The notes beneath the pieces were generated by a model that was given only the letters and a program-made list of their open reading frames with translations, had not been told where the DNA came from and searched no databases. The position numbers and the translations under genes were made by a program. Below, piece after piece: positions 35,698 through 44,553 of a DNA stretch of 64,000 nucleotides (position 1 is its first letter; each line of letters opens with the position of its first letter). The DNA comes from Pseudomonas linyingensis (lineage in GTDB: Bacteria > Pseudomonadota > Gammaproteobacteria > Pseudomonadales > Pseudomonadaceae): contig NZ_FNZE01000001.1 in the NCBI RefSeq assembly GCF_900109175.1, positions 372,001 through 436,000 of the forward strand. Reading direction: 5' to 3'.

Positions 35698-37149
35698 TCA
35701 GGCCAGCGGTTCGCCGACGTGGAGGATCTTCAGGGTGTTGGTGCCGCCGATGGTGTCGTAGCTGTCGCCCTTGCTCATGATCACCCAGTCGCCCGGCTCG
35801 ACCACTCCGCGCTTGAGCAGCTCGTTGACCGCCGCCTGGCTGACCTGCTCCGCCGGCAGTGCTGCGGCGTCGAAGGGGATGGTCTGCACGCCGCGGAACA
35901 TCGCCACGCGCGCCTGGGTGGCGCGGTGCGGCGAGTAGGCGAAGATCGGCACCGAGGAGCGGATGCGCGACATGATCAGCGGGGTGTAGCCGCTTTCGGT
36001 GAGGGCGATGATCGCCTTGACGCCGGGGAAGTGGTTGGCGGTGTACATGGCCGCCAGGGCGATGCTCTCGTCGCAGCGCTCGAAGCTCCGGCCCATGCGG
36101 TGGCTGGACTTCTGGCTGGTCGGGTGCTTCTCGGCGCCGACACAGACGCGCGCCATGGCCTTGACCGCTTCCACCGGGTAGTCGCCGGCGGCGCTTTCCG
36201 CCGAGAGCATCACCGCGTCGGTGTAGTCCAGCGCGGCGTTGGCCACGTCGGAAACCTCGGCGCGGGTCGGCATCGGGCTGTGGATCATCGACTCCATCAT
36301 CTGGGTGGCGGTGATCACGAACTTGTTGAGGCGGCGGGCGTGGGCAATGATCTTCTTCTGGATGCCGACCAGCTCGGCATCGCCGATCTCAACGCCCAGA
36401 TCGCCGCGGGCGACCATCACGCCGTCGCTGGCGCGGATCAGGCCGTCCAGCGCCTCGTCGTCGGCTACCGCTTCGGCACGCTCGATCTTGGCGACCAGCC
36501 AGGCGTCGCTGCCGGCCTCGTCGCGCAGGCGGCGGGCGTATTCCATGTCGGCGGCGTCGCGCGGGAAGGACACCGCGAGGTAGTCCAGCTCCATCTCGGC
36601 GGCCAGCTTGATGTCGGCCTTGTCCTTGTCGGTCAGCGCCGGGGCGGTGAGGCCGCCGCCGCGACGGTTGATGCCCTTGTGGTCGGACAGCGGGCCGCCG
36701 ACGGTCACCGAGCAGATCAGCTCGGTGGCGGTGACCTGGTCGACGACCATGATCACCCGGCCGTCGTCGAGCAGCAGCTCGTCGCCGACCTTGCAGTCCT
36801 TGACCAGGTCCGGGTAGTCGATACCGACCACTTCCTGGGTGCCGGCGTCGCGCGGGTGGCTGATCGAGAAGCGGAAGGCGTCGCCTTCCTGCAGTTCGAT
36901 GCGCTTGTTGGCGAACTTGGCGATACGGATCTTCGGCCCTTGCAGGTCGCCGAGCAGGGCGACGTGGCGATCGTGCTTGGCCGCCAGTTCCCGGACCAGC
37001 CGGGCGCGCGCCTTGTGCTCGTCCGGGGTGCCGTGGGAGAAGTTCAGGCGGGCGACGTTCATCCCGGCGAGGATCAGCTGCTCGAGCACCTGCGGCGAGC
37101 TGCTGGAAGGGCCGAGGGTGGCGACGATCTTGGTACGGCGTGAGGGCAT
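35698..37149 (-). CDS. pykA: Pyruvate kinase
   Basis: This 483-residue glycolytic enzyme makes pyruvate and ATP from phosphoenolpyruvate and ADP. The N-terminal TKIVATLGPSS (residues 6-16), the NFSHG catalytic segment, the KIERAEAVADDEALDG and VMVARGDLGVEIG segments and NKFVITATQMMESMI are all as in type II enzymes. AGGAG precedes the ATG. From memory pseudomonads have two pyruvate kinases; the longer type next to a universal stress protein gene fits PykA. It is a single gene. Confidence 0.96.
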   Translation of the reverse strand: MPSRRTKIVATLGPSSSSPQVLEQLILAGMNVARLNFSHGTPDEHKARARLVRELAAKHDRHVALLGDLQGPKIRIAKFANKRIELQEGDAFRFSISHPRDAGTQEVVGIDYPDLVKDCKVGDELLLDDGRVIMVVDQVTATELICSVTVGGPLSDHKGINRRGGGLTAPALTDKDKADIKLAAEMELDYLAVSFPRDAADMEYARRLRDEAGSDAWLVAKIERAEAVADDEALDGLIRASDGVMVARGDLGVEIGDAELVGIQKKIIAHARRLNKFVITATQMMESMIHSPMPTRAEVSDVANAALDYTDAVMLSAESAAGDYPVEAVKAMARVCVGAEKHPTSQKSSHRMGRSFERCDESIALAAMYTANHFPGVKAIIALTESGYTPLIMSRIRSSVPIFAYSPHRATQARVAMFRGVQTIPFDAAALPAEQVSQAAVNELLKRGVVEPGDWVIMSKGDSYDTIGGTNTLKILHVGEPLA

Positions 37150-37255
37150 CAGGGCACTCCTGGATAAGGTCTGAAAAATGCTGGCGCCCCGCTTGTGGCG
37201 GGTGCGCGATCAGCAGGTGGCCCCGCGCGCGGCGGGGCAGGGTCATCCGTGACGG

Positions 37256-38185
37256 TCATCCGGCTCGGTGGGCGGCCACGCCCTGCGGCTTGAGCACCAG
37301 CAGGTCGCAGTTGACGCCTTCGAGCACCCGCTCGGCGGTATGGCCGATCAGGGCGGTATCGAGGTGGCCGCGGGCGATGGCGCCCATCAGCAGCAGGTCG
37401 ACGGCATTCTCGTCGACGAAGCGCGGCAGGGTTTCCTCGGCGAAGCCCTGCAGCAGGTGGGTGCGTGGCTTGCCGATGGCATGGCCGTCGAGCAGTTGCT
37501 CGAAGGCTTCGCGATGGCGCTCGCCGGTCCGTTCGACATAGTACTCGTAATCGGCCACCAGCTCGGCATCGAACACCAGGGTGCGCGGCAGCGGTGCGTA
37601 ACTGTGCAGGTAATGATCCTCCAGACCGAGGGTCTGGCCCAGCGTCTGCGCCGCGTCGATCAGCTGGTGGTCGAGGCTGGCCGGCTTGTCGGCGCTGTGG
37701 GTCGGATCGAGGGCCACGGCCAGGCGCTGGCCGCGCCACTCGCCCTGCGGCTTGACCAGCCACAGCGGCGTCGGGCAGTAGCGGATCAGCTGCCAGCAGG
37801 TATTGCTCAGCAGCAGGCGATGCAGCAGGCCGTGACTGTGGGCGGTCTTCAGCAGCAGGTCGGGTTTCAGCTCCGCGCAGCGGGCGATGATCATCTTGTG
37901 CAGCGGCTTGCCCCAGCGCACTTCGCTGGTGACCTGCAGACCTTCCTGGCGCAACGGTGTGGCCAGTTGCTCGAGCCAGTCGCGGCGCTGGGCCAGCAGC
38001 GCGTGACGGGCCTTGTCCAGGGCGGGCGCCTCGAACATCAGGCCGCTGTCCAGCGCGCCGTTGTATTCGCAGATCAGCAGCTCGATGGCCGCACCGCTGT
38101 GGCGGGCGATCCAGGCGGCGCGCTCGAGCGACGGTTGCGAAGATTGGGTGGGATCGATCACCACCAGCAGCTGCTGCAATTGCAT
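37256..38185 (-). CDS. Tandem universal stress protein (UspE-like)
   Basis: This 309-residue cytoplasmic protein has two USP domains (about 1-145 and 150-300). The N-terminal MQLQQLLVVIDPTQ is the first beta-strand. The second domain's strand LAVALDPTHSAD and the ATP-site-like LLLMGAIARGHLDTALIGHTAERVLEGVNCDLLVLKP match the family well, including the GHTAE loop. This region was chosen as the start because it is where the family begins; the longer reading frame upstream is not supported. A PhoB-box match lies about 108 bases upstream of the start. Confidence 0.9.
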   Translation of the reverse strand: MQLQQLLVVIDPTQSSQPSLERAAWIARHSGAAIELLICEYNGALDSGLMFEAPALDKARHALLAQRRDWLEQLATPLRQEGLQVTSEVRWGKPLHKMIIARCAELKPDLLLKTAHSHGLLHRLLLSNTCWQLIRYCPTPLWLVKPQGEWRGQRLAVALDPTHSADKPASLDHQLIDAAQTLGQTLGLEDHYLHSYAPLPRTLVFDAELVADYEYYVERTGERHREAFEQLLDGHAIGKPRTHLLQGFAEETLPRFVDENAVDLLLMGAIARGHLDTALIGHTAERVLEGVNCDLLVLKPQGVAAHRAG

Positions 38186-38292
38186 GTCGGATTCCTCGGC
38201 CGGAGTGGGTGATGCCCGGTGAGCGCGCAGGCGCGGGGCGGTCGGCTTCAATGGGTTCAGCCTAGCGCCAGCGCCACTACACATGCAAACCG

Positions 38293-38310
38293 GTGACAGG
38301 GGCGTGACAG
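38293..38310 (-). promoter_or_regulatory. PhoB box upstream of the universal stress protein gene
   Basis: GTGACAG-N4-GTGACAG on the plus strand reads CTGTCAC-GCCC-CTGTCAC on the minus strand, a near-perfect Pho box (CTGTCAT-N4-CTGTCAT) with exact 11-base spacing. It points toward the USP gene. A -10-like TGTAGT follows about 11 bases downstream on that strand. It lies 5 bases outside the DUF58 stop, so it does not overlap coding sequence. Confidence 0.65.
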
Positions 38311-38315
38311 GCGGT

Positions 38316-39647
38316 TCAGAGGGTGCCGGCGGCCTTCCACTGCAGATAGCGATTGACCAGCTCCGGGCCCAGCTCGCCGGGGCGCACGTCGAGTACCGGC
38401 AGGCCCTGGGCGGCAAAGCGCTCGTGCAGGCGGGTGCGCGCGGCGGCGTAGTCGACGGTGCCGCAGTAGCTCAGTGCGTCGCTGTAGCTTTCCACCGGCA
38501 GCCGGCGCTGGCGGTCGAGCACCTCCTCGCGCAGGCTGGCGATCAGCAGGCGGTGGCGACGGGCGATCTGTGCCGCGGCCAGCGGCAGCTGCTGGTCGTC
38601 CTCGTCGCGCAGGTTGCTGAGCAGCACCACCAGCGCGCGGCGCGGCTGGCGGGCGAGCAGCTCGCTGGCGGCGGCCTGGAAGTCGCCCGGCAGCTGGCCC
38701 GGTTGCAGGTCATAGACGCTGTTGAGCAGGGCGTTGAGCTGCTGGCGGCCCTTGGCCGGCGGCAGGTAGCACGGCGTGTCGCCGGCGAAGGTCAGCAGGC
38801 CGACCGCGTCGCCCTGGCGCATGGCGACGTGGGCGAGCAGCAGGCAGGCGTTCAGGGCGTGGTCGAAGTGGCTGAGGTCGCCGTCCTGGCTGCGCATGCG
38901 CCGGCCGCTGTCGAGCAGGAAGACGATCTGCTGGTCGCGCTCGTCCTGGTATTCGCGGGCGATCGGCTGGTGCTTGCGCGCGGTGGCCTTCCAGTCGATC
39001 TGGCGCAGGCTGTCGCCGCTGCGGAAATCGCGCAACTGGTGGAACTCCTGGCCGCTGCCGCGGCGTGGCTGCGTGCGCACGCCGAGACGGCCGAGCCAGC
39101 TGTCCACCGCCATCAGTTGCGCGCCGTGCAGGCGGGCGAAGTCCGGGTAGACGCGGCTGTGGCCGGGCAGCTCGACATAGCGGCGCGCCTGCCACAGGCC
39201 GAGCGGCGAGGGCAGGCCGATCTCGCAGCGCGCGAACCGGCAGTCGCCACGCTGGCGCGGGCGTACCCGGTAGCGCAGCTCGGCACCCTGCTCGGCCGAC
39301 AGGGCGATGCGTTGCGGCAGGTCGCTGAACTCCAGCGCGGCCGGCACGTGGTCGAACAGTTCCAGCCAGCGCGGCGGCTGCGCGCCGGGGGCGATGCGCA
39401 GCACCACCTCGCTGCCGCGATCCAGCGCCAGGTGGCCGGGCAGCTGGCGTTGCAGCGTCGGCGAAGGCCGGCGGCGCAGCCAGAGGGCATCGAACAGCGC
39501 CACGCCGGCCAGGGCCAGCAGGCTGCCCCACCACAGGCCGTCGAGCCAGGCGGGCAGGGCGATGCCGAGCAGCGGCAGCGCGCCGAGCAGGATGGCGGCC
39601 AGCAGCAGGGCGGCGGCGAGGGCGAGCAGGCGTGGCGAGGGTTTCAT
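38316..39647 (-). CDS. DUF58 von Willebrand-like protein
   Basis: This 443-residue protein has two N-terminal membrane helices (about residues 5-55) and a large DUF58 domain with the motifs YPDFARLHGAQ, REYQDERDQQIVFLLDSGRRM (VWA-type MIDAS-like DxGRRM) and IDWKATARKHQ. It is the last gene of a MoxR-linked operon; its ATG overlaps the MoxR stop. DUF58 proteins are thought to work with MoxR AAA+ ATPases in envelope stress or chaperone-like roles. Confidence 0.87.
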   Translation of the reverse strand: MKPSPRLLALAAALLLAAILLGALPLLGIALPAWLDGLWWGSLLALAGVALFDALWLRRRPSPTLQRQLPGHLALDRGSEVVLRIAPGAQPPRWLELFDHVPAALEFSDLPQRIALSAEQGAELRYRVRPRQRGDCRFARCEIGLPSPLGLWQARRYVELPGHSRVYPDFARLHGAQLMAVDSWLGRLGVRTQPRRGSGQEFHQLRDFRSGDSLRQIDWKATARKHQPIAREYQDERDQQIVFLLDSGRRMRSQDGDLSHFDHALNACLLLAHVAMRQGDAVGLLTFAGDTPCYLPPAKGRQQLNALLNSVYDLQPGQLPGDFQAAASELLARQPRRALVVLLSNLRDEDDQQLPLAAAQIARRHRLLIASLREEVLDRQRRLPVESYSDALSYCGTVDYAAARTRLHERFAAQGLPVLDVRPGELGPELVNRYLQWKAAGTL

Positions 39648-40681
39648 GAGCGCGGCGCGGCGACCTGATCGAGCAGTTGGGCGAGCACCCGGTCGACGTC
39701 CTGGCCCTCGATCTCCAGTTCCGGCGCCAGGCGCACGCGGTGGCGCAGCACCGCCGGGGCGCAGGCCTTGAGATCGTCGGGGGTGACGAACTCGCCGCCG
39801 CGCAGCAGGGCGCGGGCGCGCGCGCAGCGCACCAGGGCGATCGAGGCGCGCGGCCCGGCGCCGAACACCAGGCCCGGCCAGTCGCGGGTGGCGCGCACCA
39901 GGCGCACGGCGTAGTCGAGCACCTGGGCGTCGATCGGCAGCTCGGCGCAGATCTTCTGCAGCACCGGCACGTCGCGCTCGCGCAGCAGCGGGCGCAGGGC
40001 GGTCACCTCGAGCATGTCGCTGCGCGCCGAGCGGGTCACCTGGCGGACGAGTTCCAGTTCCTCCGCATGCGCCGGATAGTCCATGCGCAGCTTGAGCATG
40101 AAGCGGTCCAGCTCGGCTTCCGGCAGCGGGTAGGTGCCTTCCTGATCGATGGGGTTCTGGGTGGCCAGCACCATGAACGGCCGCGGCACCGCCAGGGCAT
40201 TGCCCTCGAGGGTGACCTGGCGCTCCTGCATCACCTCGAGCAGCGCCGCCTGGGTCTTGGCCGGGGCGCGGTTGATCTCGTCGGCGAGCAGCAGGTTGGT
40301 GAACACCGGGCCGCGGCGCAGCTTGAACTGCTCGCTGGCCAGGTCGTAGACGGCATGGCCGGTGACGTCGCTGGGCATCAGGTCGGGGGTGAACTGGATG
40401 CGCGCGAACTGGCCGCCGAAGCAGCGCGCCAGGGCGCGCACCAGCAGGGTCTTGCCCAGGCCGGGCACGCCCTCGATCAGCACGTGGCCGCCGGCGAGCA
40501 GGGCACAGAGCACGTCGTCGATCACCGTCTGCTGGCCGATCAGCGCTTTGCCCAGCTCCTCACGCAGCGCCTGGACCAGTTGCGTGGCGCGCTGCAGCTG
40601 GCTGGCCGCGGTTTCGGTAGCGGGCTGGGGGGTGGCCGCGGCGGGCTCGCCGTCGAGGGGCAGGCTGGATTCTTCGCTCAT
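39644..40681 (-). CDS. MoxR-family AAA+ ATPase
   Basis: This 345-residue ATPase has Walker A GVPGLGKT (about residues 69-76), Walker B LLADEINRAP and sensor 1 VLATQNPIDQEGTYPLPEAELDRFMLK. The C-terminal lid includes LVFGAGPRASIALVRCARARAL. MoxR proteins remodel or chaperone VWA-containing partners, and here DUF58 is the next gene. The start overlaps the stop of the DUF4350 gene (ATGA). The acidic, low-complexity N terminus (residues 1-30) is typical. Confidence 0.93.
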   Translation of the reverse strand: MSEESSLPLDGEPAAATPQPATETAASQLQRATQLVQALREELGKALIGQQTVIDDVLCALLAGGHVLIEGVPGLGKTLLVRALARCFGGQFARIQFTPDLMPSDVTGHAVYDLASEQFKLRRGPVFTNLLLADEINRAPAKTQAALLEVMQERQVTLEGNALAVPRPFMVLATQNPIDQEGTYPLPEAELDRFMLKLRMDYPAHAEELELVRQVTRSARSDMLEVTALRPLLRERDVPVLQKICAELPIDAQVLDYAVRLVRATRDWPGLVFGAGPRASIALVRCARARALLRGGEFVTPDDLKACAPAVLRHRVRLAPELEIEGQDVDRVLAQLLDQVAAPRS

Positions 40682-41874
40682 CAAAGGGCATTCCTGATTC
40701 GTTGCAGGTGGGCGACCTGGCGGGTGAACTGGGCGGGATGGATGCGCTGCTCGCCGAGCGGGCGCATGGCCTGGCCGATCTGGCTGGGCGTCTGGCGACT
40801 GAAGCGGGCGAGCAGTTGCCACTGCTCGGTGACTGGCAGGCGCTCGAAGCCGGGATGGCGCTGGCGGGCGCGCTGGCGCACCTCGGCCTGCAGGCGGGCG
40901 AGCAGGGCGGCGTGGCCCTGCTGGCGGCAGAGGAACTCGGCGCAGGCGTGCAGGTGCTCGCCCAACTGGCGGCGTGCCGGCGGCGCATCGGCCTGCAGCG
41001 GTCCGTGGCGCACACCGAAGTGCCAGAGCAGCAGGGCCAGCAGCACGGCGAGGGCGATGAGCGCCGCGGGGAAGTGGCGCAGCAGCAGCCACGGCAGGGC
41101 TTCGCCGTCGATACGCTGCAGCAGGGTGACCCGGCTGTCCTGGGTCAGGTACCAGAGCAGCCAGGCATGGTCGTACTCGCCGATGCGACTGTTGCGCCAC
41201 AGTTTGCCGTCGCTGAGCACGGTGACCAGGCCATCGCCGTGGGCCAGCTGCAGCAGGTGGGTGGCCTCGGCGCTGTTGGCCCAGGCATGGGCGCGGTTGC
41301 CGCTGTCCTCGAGGTGGTAGCGGGTATCGAAGGCGAAGTAGGCCGGCGCGTCCTCGTTCTCCAGGTACAGCTTGGTCAGTTCGGGCCAGGGATCTTCGAC
41401 TTCGCCTTCGAGACCCACTTCGGTCAGCTCGCCGGGGGCTTCGTCGTCCAGGCTGCTGCTGGGCAGGCGGCGGATCTGCAGCAGGTCGAGGAGCAGGTCG
41501 TCGCTGCGCTGGCGCTGTGCGCTCCAGTTGGCCTCCGCGACCACCAGCAGGTGGCCACCTCCGGCCGTCCAGTCGAGCAGGCGCTGGCTCTGCGCGGCGC
41601 TCAGCTGCTGGCGCGAGCCGAGCAGCAGCAGGCTGTGGCCGGCGGCCGGGGTGTCGGCGAGGATCTGCGCCAGGCTGTCGGCGCGCTCGACCGCGATCTG
41701 ACGCTGGCGCAGGAAGTGCTCGGCGGCCAGATAGGGATTGGCCTTGGCCTCCGGCGCCGGGCCGAGGTCGACCGTGCGCCGCTGCGGGTCGAGCTGGGCG
41801 AGCAGGAGGAAGGCCAGGGCGGCGAGCAGGGCCAGTGCGGCGAGTCCTGCCCACAGGCGTTGGCGGGCATTCAT
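40681..41874 (-). CDS. DUF4350 membrane protein
   Basis: This 397-residue inner-membrane protein has an N-terminal helix (about 7-27), a periplasmic domain with HSLLLLGSRQQLSAAQSQRLLDW and GGHLLVVAEANW (as in DUF4350 Rossmann-like folds), and a membrane helix near residue 270-287 (LIALAVLLALLLWHFGVRHGP). A cytoplasmic C-terminal domain follows. It overlaps the MoxR start by an ATGA and its own ATG overlaps the stop of DUF4129. It probably works in the same membrane complex. Confidence 0.85.
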   Translation of the reverse strand: MNARQRLWAGLAALALLAALAFLLLAQLDPQRRTVDLGPAPEAKANPYLAAEHFLRQRQIAVERADSLAQILADTPAAGHSLLLLGSRQQLSAAQSQRLLDWTAGGGHLLVVAEANWSAQRQRSDDLLLDLLQIRRLPSSSLDDEAPGELTEVGLEGEVEDPWPELTKLYLENEDAPAYFAFDTRYHLEDSGNRAHAWANSAEATHLLQLAHGDGLVTVLSDGKLWRNSRIGEYDHAWLLWYLTQDSRVTLLQRIDGEALPWLLLRHFPAALIALAVLLALLLWHFGVRHGPLQADAPPARRQLGEHLHACAEFLCRQQGHAALLARLQAEVRQRARQRHPGFERLPVTEQWQLLARFSRQTPSQIGQAMRPLGEQRIHPAQFTRQVAHLQRIRNAL

Positions 41875-43445
41875 GGCGCCACCCCGGCCTGCGCGCGGCT
41901 GTTCAGGCCCAGTTGGCGCCAGGCGTCGCACAGCTCGGGGCCGAGTTCGGCCGGCGGCGGGCGACTGCCGTAGGCCAGCGCCTGCCAGGCGTCGAGCAGG
42001 CGGCGGGCAAAGGCGTCGAGCGCCGGGTCGTCGAGGCCCTGCAGCAGCACCAGCACCTCGCCCTCGGTGTGCGCCGCCCTGAGCGGCAGCCGGCGCTGGT
42101 GCAGCAGGTGGCTGAGCAGGCCGCGGTAGAGCAGGGCAAGGGCGGCGCGCGGATCGACCGCCCACAGCTGTTCGACGCTGGCGGGCAGATCGTCCGGCAG
42201 GCTGCGTGGGTCGACGGCCAGGCCGAACAGCTGGGCGGGCGGCGCCGCGTCTGCCTCGCGCGCGGTCTGGCCGCGGACGGCGAACAGGCGCAGCCAGTCG
42301 CGGTAGCGCCAGGCCAGCAGGGCCAGTCCGGCGACCAGCAGGGCCCAGAGCAGCACCTCGATCACCGCGGTCGCGCCCTGCAGCCACGCCGGCGTGCGGA
42401 TCAGCGGCGGCGCGTCGGGCTCGTCGGCCGCGCTCCAGCCCCAGTCGATGCGTTCCTCGACGCGGTGGAACGGCGGCGCCGCCAGCAGGGCCTGGATCTC
42501 CCGCCGAGCCTGTTGGCTGTCGAGCGGCTGGTGGGTCAGGCGCGGGGCCTGCGGTCCGGGGTTGTCTTCGCTGGGCAGCAGGCAGGTGGCGCTGCCGGCC
42601 AGGCTGACGGGCATTGCTGTCTGCTCGGTTTCCTGCGCCAGGACGGCGCCGTGCGGCAGCCACAGGCCGAGGCTCAGCAGCAGCACCAGGCTGGCCTGGC
42701 CGAGGCGCTCGAGCAGGCGGCGGAATGCCAGTTCGAGGTCCCAGGCTTCCAGCTCGCTGCGCCGGTTGAGGTACAGACTGAAGCCGCAGGCGACGTAGAT
42801 CGGCTCCCAGACCACCAGCACCAGGGCGTAGCAGGCGTTGCTCAGGTGCTCCAGCCACAGCCACTCCTCCGGCGGGCGCAGCAGCAGGGCGAGCCAGCTG
42901 CTTTCGCTGGCGAAGTCGGTCGGCAGCAGCAGGTAGATCAGCACCAGCAGGCCCGTCCACAGCAGCAGCTCGATGTGTATGCCGAGCAGGGTCAGCCAGC
43001 GCGCCACGCCGCTGCGCCGGCCTAGCGCATCGAGGCGCTGGCGGCGCGCCTGGCCGCGCAGGTTCTCCAGCTGCAGCAGCGGCAGGGTGAAGCTGCGGCT
43101 CAGGCTGAAGCGGCGCCAGGTCAGGCTGGCCAGCAGCTCGCCGCGCAGCAGGCCGGGCCAGGCGCGCAGGGCCTGGCCGAGGGTGGGCGTGGCGCCGAAC
43201 AGGGCGCGCGAGAGGATGTGCAGCGGCAGGCGCTCGAAGGCCGGCTTCAGCCACCAGAACAGCAGCAGGGCGACGCTCGGGTAGCGCCACAGCAGCAGGC
43301 TGAACACGGCCAGCAGCGGCACGGTCAGCAGCGCCCAGCTGGCCAGCAGCAGGCCGGCATGGCGCTGCGCCAGGCGCACGCCAAGATCGACGGCTTCCCA
43401 CGGGCTGCGCGGGCGCACGGCCACCGCGGCATCGCTCAGCGGCAT
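41871..43445 (-). CDS. DUF4129-containing multi-pass membrane protein
   Basis: This 524-residue protein has a membrane-rich N-terminal half (about six helices between residues 25 and 250) and a C-terminal cytoplasmic DUF4129 domain (LRAAHTEGEVLVLL, DALARRLLDAWQALAYG-like). The ATG at 43445 has a GGAG site; a TTG 33 bases upstream also fits the frame but without a good site. It lies 130 bases downstream of the SpoIIM-like gene in the same operon. The function is unknown, but it is part of the conserved MoxR/DUF58/DUF4350/DUF4129 set. Confidence 0.8.
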   Translation of the reverse strand: MPLSDAAVAVRPRSPWEAVDLGVRLAQRHAGLLLASWALLTVPLLAVFSLLLWRYPSVALLLFWWLKPAFERLPLHILSRALFGATPTLGQALRAWPGLLRGELLASLTWRRFSLSRSFTLPLLQLENLRGQARRQRLDALGRRSGVARWLTLLGIHIELLLWTGLLVLIYLLLPTDFASESSWLALLLRPPEEWLWLEHLSNACYALVLVVWEPIYVACGFSLYLNRRSELEAWDLELAFRRLLERLGQASLVLLLSLGLWLPHGAVLAQETEQTAMPVSLAGSATCLLPSEDNPGPQAPRLTHQPLDSQQARREIQALLAAPPFHRVEERIDWGWSAADEPDAPPLIRTPAWLQGATAVIEVLLWALLVAGLALLAWRYRDWLRLFAVRGQTAREADAAPPAQLFGLAVDPRSLPDDLPASVEQLWAVDPRAALALLYRGLLSHLLHQRRLPLRAAHTEGEVLVLLQGLDDPALDAFARRLLDAWQALAYGSRPPPAELGPELCDAWRQLGLNSRAQAGVAP

Positions 43446-43575
43446 GCGTGGCTCCGGCAGCGCGGCGCCGGCCGGCAAGGGCGGCTGGATGAGGCAACGA
43501 CGATCACGACGACTCCCTGTGTTGGGTAACGGTCCCGCCCTGCCCGGTGGTGCACGGCAACCGCCGGCAACCCTC

Positions 43576-44553
43576 CTAGGCCGCCTGGCGCTGGCGTCCG
43601 CCGAGCAGGAAGTAGGCGCCGACCAGCAGCCAGAGCATCGCGCCGACCAGGTATTTGACCGTTGCGGAAAACTGCGTGACCGACGACCAGTAGGCCTCGA
43701 TGAAGGCGGCGACCAGCAGCAGGCCGATCACCCCGCAGACCAGGCCGACGCAGCCCCTGGCGGTCTCGCGCAGGGCGGCCCGGCGACTGCGCGGGCCGGG
43801 GGCGAGCAGGGCGCCGCCCAGCTGCAGGCCGGCGGCGCCGGCGAAGGTTATGGCAGTCAGCTCGAAAGCGCCATGACCGACGACAAAACTCAGAAAGGTC
43901 TGGTCATAGCCGATGCGCAGCAGGTGGCCGGCGACGGCGCCGATGTTGAGGCCGTTGAACAGCAGGAAGAACAAGGAGCCGAGGCCCAGCAGCAGGCCGC
44001 TGGCGAAGGTTTTGAAGGCGATGCCGATGTTGTTCATGATGTAGAAGCCGAACATCAGCCAGTCGTCGCTGCTGCCGCGCTCGCTGAAGTGGCCGAGACG
44101 GCTGGCGTCGGGGTCGTACATCAGCTCCATCCGGGCCACCTGCTGCGGCGACAGCAGGCTGTAGATCAGGTCGGGAAACAGATAGACCAGCAGGCCCATG
44201 CCCAGCAGGCTGCCGTAGAACAGCAGGCTGGCGAGCAGGATGCTGCGCCTGGCCGCGCGTACCTGGCGCGGGAAGCCGTGGATGAGGAAGCCGAGCAGGC
44301 GCGGGCCGAGGTTCTGCCGCGGGCGGTACAGCTGCTGGTGGGCGCGCAGGGTGAGCAGCTGCAGGCGCTCGACCAGGCTGGTGCTGTAGGCGCGGCCTTG
44401 CGCCAGCGCCAGTTGCTGGCACAGGCGGCGGTAGGCGGCGGCGAACTCGCCGGCCTGCGCGCCGAGCGGCCGGCCCTGCTCGAGCAGCTTGAGCTGGCCG
44501 GCCAGGGCCTGCCAGTCGGCCTGGTGCCGGGTTTCGAACTGCGCCTGTTTCAT
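43576..44553 (-). CDS. Stage II sporulation M family (DUF95) membrane protein
   Basis: This 325-residue inner-membrane protein has about five to six hydrophobic segments. The family region is GFYIMNNIGIAFKTFASGLLLGLG, then FNGLNIGAVAGHL and HGAFELTAITFAGAAGLQLG, which matches SpoIIM/DUF95. There is no sporulation in this lineage; the family appears with RDD and MoxR proteins in many gram-negatives. Its ATG overlaps the RDD gene's TGA. No homologous function is known. Confidence 0.87.
   Translation of the reverse strand: MKQAQFETRHQADWQALAGQLKLLEQGRPLGAQAGEFAAAYRRLCQQLALAQGRAYSTSLVERLQLLTLRAHQQLYRPRQNLGPRLLGFLIHGFPRQVRAARRSILLASLLFYGSLLGMGLLVYLFPDLIYSLLSPQQVARMELMYDPDASRLGHFSERGSSDDWLMFGFYIMNNIGIAFKTFASGLLLGLGSLFFLLFNGLNIGAVAGHLLRIGYDQTFLSFVVGHGAFELTAITFAGAAGLQLGGALLAPGPRSRRAALRETARGCVGLVCGVIGLLLVAAFIEAYWSSVTQFSATVKYLVGAMLWLLVGAYFLLGGRQRQAA

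Noticed and set aside
43446-43478. Longer DUF4129 start at a TTG (43478)
   Set aside because: No ribosome site; the ATG at 43445 has GGAG at a good distance.
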